Source: Acinetobacter bereziniae LMG 1003 = CIP 70.12
Lineage (GTDB): Bacteria > Pseudomonadota > Gammaproteobacteria > Pseudomonadales > Moraxellaceae
DNA: 64,000 bases
Assembly: GCF_000368925.1 (NCBI RefSeq)
Contig: NZ_KB849756.1
Span: forward strand, 2,123,679 to 2,187,678
Direction of reading: 5' to 3'
Shown here: in pieces, positions 9,016 through 17,691 of the stretch
Layout: the number at the start of each line of letters is the position of its first letter
Position numbering within the stretch: the stretch's first letter is position 1
Program-made: the position numbers and the translations under genes
The notes under the pieces: generated by a model
The model's input: the letters and a program-made list of their open reading frames with translations, nothing else
The model's database searches: none
Told to the model about the DNA's origin: nothing

Positions 9016-9858
9016 TCATTTTCGTGCATTAAGTACGCAGGCTTGTGTCTGTTGTGCCAAAGCTTGCCATGCAACCACAAAATCTTGTTGTTTTGCTAAA
9101 GTCTCATCAACGGATTGAAAAGAAATTTCTCCCAATTTTCGATATTGACTTGGACTCGCACTGGCTTCTGCAAGTAAACACATTTTTTTGTAAGGACGCG
9201 TATCGTTTAAAAACTTGATTTGTGTAACAGTCGGTGCCACATGTGGGTCATCCGTCATTGCACCTGCAAATTTTAAATTGAGTGAACGCTCAAGATATTG
9301 GTAAGCATCGTGATATGCCCAATAAGGACGTGCGGCACCCGCTGTGGTAATTTTTTGTGAAGCGAGCAACATTTCATTGGCAAATTTTTTCGCGTTGTTC
9401 CAATAAGCAGTTTTATTTTCAGGATGCTGTTGTGATCTCAAGGCAGCAATAAAGAAGCCTATACGTACTGCATTGTTTGGATCTAACCAAACATGAGTAT
9501 CTATCGTGTCTTTAAGTGCAATGCCTTTAGGATTTCTAAGTGGAAGCGCCTGAATAATACCTGAGTCAAGAATCGAGATGGCTTTAGCATTGTCTCCAAG
9601 AACTTTTTCTAAAGGTGCTTCGTGTGCTTTACCCAACCAAACCACCAATGAAGCATCCATAATCGTCTTTCGATTATCTGGTGTTAACTGTACATCATGC
9701 CCGGTCTGATTCCCTAACAGCAAAACAGGTTCTTCTACTCCTTGGGTGATTTCTTTTGCAATCAGATAAATAGGATGAGTAGAGACCACTAAAGGCGCTT
9801 GAGCCCAAGTGACACTAGCAAATAATGCACATAAGCAAAAAGCGATCATGCGATTCAT
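9016..9858 (-). CDS. znuA: zinc ABC transporter, periplasmic binding protein
   Basis: 280 aa with a signal peptide MNRMIAFCLCALFASVTWA. Cluster A-I fold: candidate zinc ligands are the His in VSTHPIYLIAKEI, the His in DTHVWLDPNNA and the His in YWAYHDAYQYLERS, plus a late acidic residue. The His/Asp-rich loop common in ZnuA is short or absent here. It is divergent from zur-znuC-znuB, and the shared intergenic region holds a Zur-type palindrome, so it should be zinc-repressed. It captures Zn2+ for ZnuB. Confidence 0.93.
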   Translation of the reverse strand: MNRMIAFCLCALFASVTWAQAPLVVSTHPIYLIAKEITQGVEEPVLLLGNQTGHDVQLTPDNRKTIMDASLVVWLGKAHEAPLEKVLGDNAKAISILDSGIIQALPLRNPKGIALKDTIDTHVWLDPNNAVRIGFFIAALRSQQHPENKTAYWNNAKKFANEMLLASQKITTAGAARPYWAYHDAYQYLERSLNLKFAGAMTDDPHVAPTVTQIKFLNDTRPYKKMCLLAEASASPSQYRKLGEISFQSVDETLAKQQDFVVAWQALAQQTQACVLNARK

Positions 9859-9884
9859 GGGAGTGTATTACCAAAAAAAATTTA

Positions 9885-9899
9885 TGTTATAGTATAACA
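9885..9899. promoter_or_regulatory. Zur operator (zinc box)
   Basis: TGTTATAGTATAACA is a perfect 7-1-7 palindrome matching the core of the gammaproteobacterial Zur box (TGTTATA-N-TATAACA type). It sits 27 bp upstream of znuA and about 97 bp upstream of zur, so one dimer site could repress both directions. Confidence 0.85.
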
Positions 9900-9995
9900 A
9901 AAGTTAAAAAATACCTACGCCATTCGTAAGTTGATAGAGCTTCATGTTAATATTTATGATTCTCTTCATTCAAATAAGAAGTTTTGAGGTCTGAT

Positions 9996-10493
9996 ATGAG
10001 CTTATGTTCACACGAACACCATGATACTTTGCATGGTGTACACGATCATCTCAATGTACAAGAGCGTTTATCAGAAGCAGAAAACCTTTGTGCAACCTCA
10101 GGCGCGCGTCTTACTCCCTTACGTAAAGAAGTACTGGAGTTGATTTTGAATGCATCAGGACCCGTTGGTGCATATGACCTTTTAGCCAAGATGAAAGGTG
10201 CTGCGGAACGACCAGCAGCCCCTCCAACGGTATATAGAACACTCGACTTCCTTTTAGAAAAAGGATTTATTCATCGTTTAACCTCTATTAATGCCTATAT
10301 CCCTTGCTGTCACCCACGTGAAGGACATCAAGCTGCTTTTTTGATCTGTACTGAATGCCATACAGTGAAAGAAGCTTCAGCAATAGGTTTGATTCAACAA
10401 TTGAATCATTTGGCAGAGTCCGACCAGTTCAAAGCACATCATAGTATTATTGAGATTTCAGGAATATGTCAGCAGTGCTCAAGCAAAGCGTGA
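9996..10493 (+). CDS. zur: zinc uptake regulator, Fur family
   Basis: 165-aa repressor that binds DNA when loaded with zinc. Winged-helix domain about residues 20-95, with PPTVYRTLDFLLEKGFIHRL as recognition region. The zinc site includes CCHPREGH, CTECH and a C-terminal CQQC. The N-terminus is His-rich (HEHHDTLHGVHDH). ATG at 9996 (MSLCSHEHH) is preferred, preceded by GAGGTCTGAT; an in-frame start four codons earlier is less likely. It is followed by znuC with a 28-bp overlap, so it autoregulates its own operon. Confidence 0.92.
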   Translation: MSLCSHEHHDTLHGVHDHLNVQERLSEAENLCATSGARLTPLRKEVLELILNASGPVGAYDLLAKMKGAAERPAAPPTVYRTLDFLLEKGFIHRLTSINAYIPCCHPREGHQAAFLICTECHTVKEASAIGLIQQLNHLAESDQFKAHHSIIEISGICQQCSSKA

Positions 10494-11266
10494 ACACCCC
10501 GCTTGTTCAGCTAAAGCAGATCAATGTCCAGATTGATGATCGTGACATTTTAAAAAATGTAGATTTTTCGCTACAAAAACAAGAAATTGTCACGCTTATT
10601 GGTCCCAATGGTGCGGGTAAATCCACATTGATCAAAGTACTGTTGGGTATTTTAAAACCCAATTCAGGGAGTATTGTCAGTTCATCAAAACTGAAACTCG
10701 CCTATGTACCTCAAAAATTCAACCCCTCCCATAGCCTTCCATTAAGAGTAAAAGATCTTCTTGATCTGGAAAAATGTGATAAAGCCATTAAAGCAGAAAT
10801 CATTCGCGATACAGGCATAGCAAAACTCGAAAACTCTAAAGTACAACAACTTTCCGGTGGCGAACGTCAACGCGTTTTATTAGCACGGGCATTATTACGC
10901 CAACCTGATATTTTAGTCTTAGATGAGCCTATGCAAGGTTTAGATATCCAGTCTGAGGCAGAGTTATATGGCTATGTTCGAAGTTTACCTGAACGTTATG
11001 GTTGTGCCATCTTGATTGTCTCTCATGATTTACAATGGGTGATGCAAGGAACACAACGCGTTGTATGTTTAAACAAGCATATATGTTGCAGCGGCTTACC
11101 AGACAGCATTCAACAACATCCTGAGTATCAGGCTTTATTTGGTGACACTTTTGGCAAGCAACATGCCTTTTATCAACATCACCATGATCATTGTGCGCAT
11201 GGTGACTCTGCCAAAACCTGTGAACACGGTCCACATCCTCACATTCACCCTGAACCGGAAGCTTAA
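10466..11266 (+). CDS. znuC: zinc ABC transporter, ATP-binding protein
   Basis: 266-aa ATPase driving ZnuB. Walker A GPNGAGKS (about residue 46), signature LSGGERQR (about 131), Walker B ILVLDEP and the switch His in IVSHDLQWV are all intact. The C-terminus is a His-rich tail (QHHHDHCAHGD, HPHIHPE) that may bind zinc, an unusually strong feature for a cytosolic component. The start MSAVLKQSVN overlaps zur by 28 bp, suggesting translational coupling; a GTG at 10491 is an alternative. Confidence 0.95.
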   Translation: MSAVLKQSVNTPLVQLKQINVQIDDRDILKNVDFSLQKQEIVTLIGPNGAGKSTLIKVLLGILKPNSGSIVSSSKLKLAYVPQKFNPSHSLPLRVKDLLDLEKCDKAIKAEIIRDTGIAKLENSKVQQLSGGERQRVLLARALLRQPDILVLDEPMQGLDIQSEAELYGYVRSLPERYGCAILIVSHDLQWVMQGTQRVVCLNKHICCSGLPDSIQQHPEYQALFGDTFGKQHAFYQHHHDHCAHGDSAKTCEHGPHPHIHPEPEA

Positions 11267-11269
11267 ACC

Positions 11270-12067
11270 ATGATGGAATGGTTAGAATTACTCTTACCTG
11301 CTTGGATCATGGGCACACTGTTGGTGTTTCTAACTGCACCACTGGGCTGTTTGATGTTATGGCGCAGAATGTCTTTCTTTGCAGATACCATGGCTCATGG
11401 TACTTTGCTGGGTGTGGCTTTGGCAGCAGTATTAAGTTTGCCGCTCTGGGTCGGTGTTACTTTTACCGCAGTACTTTTGGTTGCTGTGCTGTGGGTTCTA
11501 CACGACCCTCGCCTGCCAAATGATGCTTTACTTGCTTTATGCGCAGCCACCCTACTCTGTTCAGGTTTATTGCTGATCCAGCACTTACCTGCTTTACGCC
11601 CAGAACTATTGAGCTATTTATTCGGTGACTTACTAACGATTGAATGGTCTGACTTAGCTGTTTTCGCGGCTGTTATTATTGGCGCTTTGGCAATTTTGTA
11701 TTCTCACTGGCAGGCGCAAATTCAAATTGCGATTGATCCTGATATTGCAGTCAGTGAAGGTGTCAATGCCAAATGGCAACGTTTAATTTTTATGTTGTTA
11801 TTGGCATTGTTCACGGTACTGGCTTTACGTGCGGTCGGCTCGTTGCTGATGGGTGCTCTTCTGGTTATTCCTGCTTTAGCTGCACGTTTGATTTCGCACT
11901 CACCTAAACAAATGGTGATCGGTGCTTTTGTGATTGCACAAATTGGTGTCACTGTAGGCTTATGGTCAAGTGCAGCATTAAATATTTCAACAGGTCTAAG
12001 CATTGTTTTGACCATGTCTTTATTGTTTACACTGATCTTCTGCACGATGAAAATTAAAAAAGGATGA
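11270..12067 (+). CDS. znuB: zinc ABC transporter, permease
   Basis: 265-aa inner-membrane permease of the ABC-3 family with about eight membrane helices. The family pattern RRMSFFADTMAHGTLLGVAL (residues 31-50) and the coupling region LRAVGSLLMGALLVIPALAARL (about 190-211) are present. It starts 3 bp after znuC in the same operon. Two adjacent ATGs (11270, 11273) exist. Confidence 0.95.
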   Translation: MMEWLELLLPAWIMGTLLVFLTAPLGCLMLWRRMSFFADTMAHGTLLGVALAAVLSLPLWVGVTFTAVLLVAVLWVLHDPRLPNDALLALCAATLLCSGLLLIQHLPALRPELLSYLFGDLLTIEWSDLAVFAAVIIGALAILYSHWQAQIQIAIDPDIAVSEGVNAKWQRLIFMLLLALFTVLALRAVGSLLMGALLVIPALAARLISHSPKQMVIGAFVIAQIGVTVGLWSSAALNISTGLSIVLTMSLLFTLIFCTMKIKKG

Positions 12068-12076
12068 TTTCAATTA

Positions 12077-12100
12077 AACCCTAGCATTGCTTATAGGGTT
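12077..12100. terminator. weak bidirectional hairpin between znuB and a LysE gene
   Basis: AACCCTA...TAGGGTT inverted repeat in the 50-bp gap between two convergent genes. There is no long T tract, so termination efficiency is doubtful. Confidence 0.4.
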
Positions 12101-12117
12101 CATTGAACATCCAATAC

Positions 12118-12738
12118 TTAAAATAGACTTTGAGCTGAAATATATAAGCCATAAAGCGCGATTGTGACTAAAATTAAACCGCAAAGCCCTAATATTTTGG
12201 GATAAATTCGACTTTTAGACAACTGATTAAAAGACAAATAAACTATAGATAAGGTGAGGAAATCCAAGATAATCCATGTGATCACAAGGATAACTAAACT
12301 TACATTCAGATCTGAATGAACATGGATAAATTGTGGAAAAAACGAAGAGAAAAAAATAATATCTTTAGGGTTTGAAATACCGACCAGAAAACCTTTCGTT
12401 AAACCACCCTCTACTGGCGAAAGTACAGTAGTCAACGGCTGGTCTTGCTGAAACCACACCTCTTTGAGAATGCCATAACCTAAATAAGCAATATAAAGAC
12501 ATCCAAGGATTTTGATGATCAGGAAAAGTGTTTCATTAACACTCAACATTCCCTTTAAAATTAAAATGGAAATTGCAATCAGTACCAAAGATGCGAGATT
12601 TGTTCCGACGATGGTTTGTAATGATTTGCGATAACCGCCTTTTAAGCCTGCACTTGCCACCAAAATCATGACTGGTCCTGGTGTTGCAATCATGATAATT
12701 ACACTGATGGCATACAGATAAAATTCTAAATAATTCAA
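12118..12738 (-). CDS. LysE/RhtB family amino-acid exporter
   Basis: 206-aa inner-membrane protein with about six helices. The family signature TPGPVMILVASAGLKGGYRKSL lies at residues 19-40, followed by a second conserved segment VGISNPKDIIFFSSFFPQF (about 118-136). It probably exports an amino acid or related metabolite, but the substrate cannot be read from sequence. A second LysE-type gene lies next to it in the same direction with 71 bp between; the two are diverged paralogues. Confidence 0.88.
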   Translation of the reverse strand: MNYLEFYLYAISVIIMIATPGPVMILVASAGLKGGYRKSLQTIVGTNLASLVLIAISILILKGMLSVNETLFLIIKILGCLYIAYLGYGILKEVWFQQDQPLTTVLSPVEGGLTKGFLVGISNPKDIIFFSSFFPQFIHVHSDLNVSLVILVITWIILDFLTLSIVYLSFNQLSKSRIYPKILGLCGLILVTIALYGLYISAQSLF

Positions 12739-12809
12739 ATGACCCTCGGCTTAACAGATATTCTATTGGATTTATTTTTAATTGTTCAATAACTCAAACC
12801 ATGAGACTT

Positions 12810-13427
12810 TTACTGATGTACTAAACTCAACAAACCAGCAGCACAACTAAATAACACTGCGAAAGTACGATTCATATACTTTTGTTGCTTGGGGGATTTA
12901 AGCAATCTCAAGACTTTTGCAGCCAACCCTGTGTAGCCAGCCATCACAATTAAATCGATCGTAATCATCGTGATCGCCATAATCACATATTGAATCCATT
13001 GTGGTTTAGACAGATCTAAAAATTGCGGCAATACTGCAAGTAAGAATACGATCGCTTTTGGATTACTGATATTGACCACAAAGCCGTATAGAATCAACTT
13101 GGGAATGGATTTAGTCGGTTGTTCAGTTGGGATATCTATAGATTGTGTTTTAGCTGTCCATTGCACATAGGCCAAGTAGAGTAAATAGCACACACCGAAC
13201 CATTTCACTACAAGAAAAGCCATCGGTGTAGTGGCAAATAATACCCCTACTCCAGCAACAATTATAATTTGTACCAGTAAAGCCAGCTGTAAACCAATAG
13301 CATTCCAGTAACCACGGCGAAAACCATAATTTAGACCACTTGACATTGACGCAATAGCGCCAGCACCAGGTGATATACTAATCACCCAACACGCCAACAT
13401 ATATGCAAACCAAACTTGATAGGACAT
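12810..13427 (-). CDS. LysE/RhtB family exporter
   Basis: 205-aa membrane protein with six predicted helices. Signature SPGAGAIASMSSGLNYGFRRG (residues 19-39), where the usual PGP is PGA, and VNISNPKAIVFLLAVLPQF in the middle. Substrate unknown. It is upstream of and co-directional with the other LysE gene and may share a transcript, with its own promoter region at 13430-13580 facing the DyP peroxidase. Confidence 0.88.
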   Translation of the reverse strand: MSYQVWFAYMLACWVISISPGAGAIASMSSGLNYGFRRGYWNAIGLQLALLVQIIIVAGVGVLFATTPMAFLVVKWFGVCYLLYLAYVQWTAKTQSIDIPTEQPTKSIPKLILYGFVVNISNPKAIVFLLAVLPQFLDLSKPQWIQYVIMAITMITIDLIVMAGYTGLAAKVLRLLKSPKQQKYMNRTFAVLFSCAAGLLSLVHQ

Positions 13428-13588
13428 AACAAAAAATAAAATATTTTGAACAAAGCATTATAGCGGTTTTAAAACGACACATTTCGATTAATTTAATTGG
13501 TAAAAAGTATAAGACTTTACTACCCAGCTGTTGCCAGTTCATGCACAATAGCTAGATTGATAAATAAAAATTGAGGAGCCATCTCGAT

Positions 13589-14509
13589 ATGACAGCCCAA
13601 TCTGTAATTTTACCTTTACCCTCTGACCATGCGCGTTTCATCGTTTTAAATTTAAAAAATCTGTCTATTGATGGCTTAAAAAAGCGTCTCAATGCCTTAT
13701 TGAGCACTCGTGATCGCCTGATCACGCAACACCCCGAAGCTGAGATTAAAACTGCAATCGCTTTTGGTCCTGAACTATGGTCAAAGCTTTATCATACTTC
13801 GCCTGAAGGGTTTAAGCAGTTAGAACCGATTCAAGGTGCATTTCAAATGCCTGTTGTTCCGGCTGATGTTCTGATTCACATTGCTTCTGCACGCACGGAC
13901 ATTTGTTTTGCACTGAGCCAATCCTTTTTTGATGGTATTCAAGATCAAGTTGAAGTTTTAGATGAACGTGTATGTTTCCGTTATCTCGATGGTCGTGACC
14001 TAACGGGATTTATTGATGGTACCGAAAATCCTCAATTTCCAGATGATCGTGCGGAGACTGCTTTATTGGGTGAAGATTCAGGTATTTTCGAAGATGGATC
14101 TTTTATTTTTGCGCAGCGTTATGTCCATGAACTTGAAAAATGGAAACGCTTAAAAGTAGATGCACAGGAAAATGTGATTGGTCGTTCTAAATTAGAAAGT
14201 ATTGAGATGGACGATGAACACAAACCTGAAAATGCCCATATTGCTCGTGTTGTTATCGAAGATAATGAAGGTGAGGAATTAGAAATTCTGCGTCACTCTC
14301 TTCCTTATGGCGATGGACAAGGTGAGCAAGGCTTATTTTTTATTGCTTATACCAAAGATTTAACCCGTATTGATCGTATGTTAGTCAATATGTTTGGTAC
14401 TCAAGGCGATGGAATTCATGACCGTTTATTACACTTTGTGACTCCTGTCGATGGTGCGTACTTCTTTGCACCGAATGAAGAAGTATTGGAAGAGATTTTG
14501 GAAGATTAA
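13589..14509 (+). CDS. DyP-type heme peroxidase, YfeX-like
   Basis: 306-aa cytosolic heme peroxidase. The distal-side GxxDG motif is seen as GFIDGTENPQFPDD (about residues 142-155), and the proximal heme His is probably in RYVHELEKWKRL. Class P/B proteins of this size oxidise dyes or porphyrin-like substrates with H2O2; the native substrate is unknown. ATG at 13589 (MTAQSVILPLPSD) follows GAGGAG by 10 bp. A TTG six codons earlier overlaps that site and was rejected. It is followed by a hairpin terminator. Confidence 0.9.
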   Translation: MTAQSVILPLPSDHARFIVLNLKNLSIDGLKKRLNALLSTRDRLITQHPEAEIKTAIAFGPELWSKLYHTSPEGFKQLEPIQGAFQMPVVPADVLIHIASARTDICFALSQSFFDGIQDQVEVLDERVCFRYLDGRDLTGFIDGTENPQFPDDRAETALLGEDSGIFEDGSFIFAQRYVHELEKWKRLKVDAQENVIGRSKLESIEMDDEHKPENAHIARVVIEDNEGEELEILRHSLPYGDGQGEQGLFFIAYTKDLTRIDRMLVNMFGTQGDGIHDRLLHFVTPVDGAYFFAPNEEVLEEILED

Positions 14510-14514
14510 AATAG

Positions 14515-14546
14515 ATAAGGAATAGTTAAATATGACTATTCCTTAT
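14515..14546. terminator. hairpin terminator, copy 1 of an identical repeat
   Basis: AAGGAATAGT, an 8-base loop and ACTATTCCTT follow the DyP peroxidase stop. The same 30 bases recur exactly at 16805-16834, showing that a segment of this region was duplicated. Confidence 0.7.
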
Positions 14547-14601
14547 CATCAGCAATTAAATTTCATTTATTCTTAAACGTAATATCTAATATTTTTAAAT
14601 G

Positions 14602-15126
14602 TTAATTCAGAGGACTTTCAATTTTCATAATAATGCCATCATCAGAAATTTTATAATAATTTATTTTAGCTAACTTACCATCATAACTTTTAACCTTAAT
14701 ATTATATTTTTTATCAATCCAGAACTCTGAACCTGTGCCAAAATTTACTGAATGCCCCTTACCATCTTTAAATACATTAAGACTATAATTTTCCAACTCT
14801 CCTTCATCAGTAAAATAAGCAATAAAAACCGTTTTATTACAAATATCTGGTAATCTTATCGCTCCTCCAAATGGCACAAAATCACCATGATTTTCTGAAA
14901 GTTTTTGTAAAAAACTATTAGAAAATTGAGAGAATAAAATCGTATTTTCTTTTTTTAATTTACTCTTTGATGAAATAGGCAACATCACTGGGAATGTCTT
15001 TTTAAAATTATTTGCTACTATGTTATTTGTATTACATGATTCCTCACTATCATTTGGCTTAGCTAGCGAATTAGTCATATAAATCGAATTCAAAACAACA
15101 AGAAATATAATAAATATTTTTTTCAT
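14602..15126 (-). CDS. secreted protein of the T6SS island, unknown
   Basis: 174 aa with a signal peptide MKKIFIIFLVVLNSIYMTNSLA, so periplasmic or outer. The mature part is Lys/Asn-rich and beta-rich with a few Cys residues. The start MKKIF follows GGAGTATAAA; an upstream in-frame ATG overlaps that site. The C-terminal stretch FWIDKKYNIKVKSYDGK weakly resembles YAIDGKYNLSYKYSAG in the broken lipoprotein gene at 15767-16646. It is very AT-rich, like its neighbours. Orphan immunity-like protein is the favoured reading from context; no family was recognised. Confidence 0.6.
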   Translation of the reverse strand: MKKIFIIFLVVLNSIYMTNSLAKPNDSEESCNTNNIVANNFKKTFPVMLPISSKSKLKKENTILFSQFSNSFLQKLSENHGDFVPFGGAIRLPDICNKTVFIAYFTDEGELENYSLNVFKDGKGHSVNFGTGSEFWIDKKYNIKVKSYDGKLAKINYYKISDDGIIMKIESPLN

Positions 15127-15247
15127 TTTATACTCCAAAATTAATATTAAAGTCCAGTTAACAAAACCCTTAAAAAGATATAACAGTCATAAATAAAAAG
15201 GCAAAAGACATCTAACCTCTTTGGTTTATACATCTTATAAAATTCAT

Positions 15248-15622
15248 TTATTGAGCTAAATAAACTTTATTTAATCGTTTAAGTTCATCTAGTCTTGCTT
15301 TATCAATATCGAGCAAACATGATTCAATTATTATGGTTGCACCATCGCCTTGAGCATTGCTTGCTTCTTCACCCATAAAATCTTTACAGTATGCATTTTT
15401 ATAAGCTAACCACTTCGATTGAGATATTTGAAATTTTTTCAGATTATCAGTCGATTCCTCAATATTAAGAATCACTTTTTTCATTTCATTAGTGACAGCC
15501 TTTGAACTGCTTCTAATACATATAAGGCTTTCATCATCATTTTTACAGGAAGTGTTAGGTTGAGCAAATGCAAGACCACCCATACTGAATAACAATAAGA
15601 ATATTAAGATTAATTTTTTCAT
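15248..15622 (-). CDS. LprI/DUF1311-like secreted protein
   Basis: 124 aa with signal peptide MKKLILIFLLLFSMGGLAFA. The mature domain has paired Cys and the pattern QSKWLAYKNAYCKDF followed by ESCLLDIDKARLDELK, as in lysozyme-inhibitor LprI N-terminal/DUF1311 proteins. Members are periplasmic, and some bind lysozyme. This is suggestive next to a T6SS effector with a lysozyme-like head, but specificity is inferred. ATG at 15622 is preferred over GTG at 15628. A 3'-end scrap of a second copy remains at 16874-16951. Confidence 0.7.
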   Translation of the reverse strand: MKKLILIFLLLFSMGGLAFAQPNTSCKNDDESLICIRSSSKAVTNEMKKVILNIEESTDNLKKFQISQSKWLAYKNAYCKDFMGEEASNAQGDGATIIIESCLLDIDKARLDELKRLNKVYLAQ

Positions 15623-15766
15623 AGACACTCATTATAGCAATTAAAGATAGAAAGCCTTCAGCTTAAATTTTATATGATCGAAATCGAAAGTTTCTCCATA
15701 TTTTAAATGAAAAAGCAACTTTATGAAGCTGCTTTTCATCCAGAAATTAACTATAAACATTATAGA

Positions 15767-16646
15767 TTAATTTAATTTTATATTTTTATTATTCCCCGCA
15801 GAATATTTATAGCTTAAGTTATATTTACCATCAATAGCATAGCTTTCTCCAAGATTATAAACTTCTATCTTTGGCTTTATTTTAATCAAATAGAATAAAG
15901 TCGTCGATCCATTATCTGTGTCATGATATTTTTCACCAATCACAAACTGTGAACCTCCTATATCTGGTATAAATTTAACTCCATCCAAATTTAAATGATT
16001 AATTTTATTCTGGCTTAAGATCGTATAAATTTCTGGCGACATATTTTTCACATCGTTCAAACTATATACATGATTTTCCAAATCACTTAGCTTCTCACAT
16101 TTACTTTCAGAGTTGCTTTTTAAACACTTCAAGAAGTAATTTGAGGCATTAGGAATTAATATCTTTTTTAAATTGCTTTCTTTATTAATTTTGGGTAAAT
16201 TTTCAGAAATATTTTTTTTACAAAACTTCCATTTATCACCTTAAAACACAACTTTGAATGACTGTAATCATCTCTATATGCATAAAAATCGCCTGTAACA
16301 CACAAGCTATCATTATTCACCGAATAATCAAATTTAGACTTATAATCTATTTGATAATTTAAAGGATAAGCCTTTAAATCTTTTTGGTTGAGTGCAACTA
16401 TTCGATAATATTTTCCATCATTTATTTTAATTATCGTATAATTTTTATTAAAATCTGCCTTATTCCCAATATTTTCTTATATAAATTTAATTTATCTGCT
16501 TTGCAATAATAATTATCTATATCATAATCGAAACCACAAGGTTCAACTTTTAATTTTAATACCGCATCCTTTTCAACTGATTTTGCACTACAACCTGTAA
16601 TACAAAATAAACTTAAAAACATTAATATACCAAACTGTTTTTTCAC
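15767..16646 (-). pseudogene. lipoprotein gene broken by two frameshifts
   Basis: The gene is recovered by joining three frames. It starts with a signal and lipobox (VKKQFGILMFLSLFCITGCS, GTG at 16646). Near 16474-16480 the frame shifts after LNLY and continues as ENIGNKADFNKNYTIIK. At the run of eight A (T on plus strand, 16212-16219) it shifts again into ISENLPKINKES and ends with NNKNIKLN at 15767. The restored product would be about 290 aa, an exported lipoprotein. No family was recognised. In the T6SS island it is most simply a decayed immunity-type lipoprotein. The A8 run could also be a slippage switch or a sequencing error. Confidence 0.72.
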
Positions 16647-16804
16647 TTGCCATCTCACTTTTTTGCTGTTGATTATATCGATAGATTTTTTCTAGAATTT
16701 GGATTTGAATGATTAGGAGTACTTTCTAAAAATAATTTTTTAACCATGACAATAGAATCTACGCACGATGCTTATTTTTGTTTAAAAAATGAAGTTTAAT
16801 AAAT

Positions 16805-16834
16805 ATAAGGAATAGTTAAATATGACTATTCCTT
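16805..16834. repeat. hairpin repeat, copy 2
   Basis: Identical over 30 bases to 14515-14544 (stem AAGGAATAGT / ACTATTCCTT). It is followed closely by the scrap of the LprI-like gene. Confidence 0.75.
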
Positions 16835-16873
16835 AAATTAATTTATGCAATTTACATATCTTATAAAGCTTAA

Positions 16874-16951
16874 TTATTGAGCTAAATAAGCTTTATCTAA
16901 GTGTTTAAGTTCATCTATCCTAGCTTTATCAATAACGAACAGAAATGATTT
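16874..16951 (-). pseudogene. 3' remnant of a second LprI-like gene
   Basis: The minus strand reads FVIDKARIDELKHLDKAYLAQ and then TAA, against LDIDKARLDELKRLNKVYLAQ at the end of the intact gene at 15248. Only about 26 codons remain and no start is present. It is a clear duplication relic. Confidence 0.8.
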
Positions 16952-17043
16952 AAAGTTGATTAAAAGAGTAATTTTGTCAATAATATTTACTCTCTATCAA
17001 CCCATAGATACCATGAAATATCTACAGCCAATAAAACACAGCT

Positions 17044-17682
17044 TTAAAACTCATCATACCCAGGTCGATTAATATTTAATCTAAAATTCTTTTTTTCTAT
17101 ACTTGGTTCATTTCCCACACATTTCATTTCTTCATTTTTACTAAAATCATTATTAATAACAAAAGATTGGATGCAATAATTTTTCAATTTATTTTCATTT
17201 ATATCATCAAATCTTTTGACTTGGTGATCCAAGATTGGAAACTTACCTCCCATCGTTATAAACAAAGTATTTTTATAATTATTCTTGTTGTTTTCACCAC
17301 CTGATAAAAATATTACTTGCGCAGGTCCGGAACCTTCATAATTATTAAAATTTACAGCAATCAAACCTAATAAATATTCTTTGCTTCCAATTTTTTTAAC
17401 CGCAGTCATCAAAATTCGAGCTTGATCCTCTCCAGAATAAAATAGTTTTAAATCCTTTTGATTAACTGGATATTTATCTAATTGGATGAATTTATCATTG
17501 ATCATTAATGCTTTAGAATCTAATGGTAATTTAACTTGTTTATATTCATTAGTTAAAAGGTCACTATTGACTTTCGATTCACTCATCTTTGGTGAATCTG
17601 AGTTTAACATCTTATTTTCTGCCTTTTGACAGGCTACAAGTGAAAATAAAATCAACAATGGGATAAATTTTTTAATGTACAT
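17044..17682 (-). CDS. lipoprotein, candidate immunity protein for the adjacent T6SS effector
   Basis: 212 aa. Signal and lipobox MYIKKFIPLLILFSLVACQK place it on the inner or outer membrane facing the periplasm after lipidation. The mature part is Asn/Lys-rich with two late Cys (NYCIQSF, EMKCVG). It begins 9 bp after the effector stop and must be co-transcribed. Because the effector attacks peptidoglycan, its antidote must be periplasmic, which this protein fits. No family was recognised. The immunity role is inferred from position and localisation. Confidence 0.7.
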   Translation of the reverse strand: MYIKKFIPLLILFSLVACQKAENKMLNSDSPKMSESKVNSDLLTNEYKQVKLPLDSKALMINDKFIQLDKYPVNQKDLKLFYSGEDQARILMTAVKKIGSKEYLLGLIAVNFNNYEGSGPAQVIFLSGGENNKNNYKNTLFITMGGKFPILDHQVKRFDDINENKLKNYCIQSFVINNDFSKNEEMKCVGNEPSIEKKNFRLNINRPGYDEF

Positions 17683-17691
17683 AAGATGCCT

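Noticed and set aside
14602..17682. complete insertion sequence inside the T6SS island
   Set aside because: No transposase frame or paired terminal repeats; the repeats seen are terminator hairpins.
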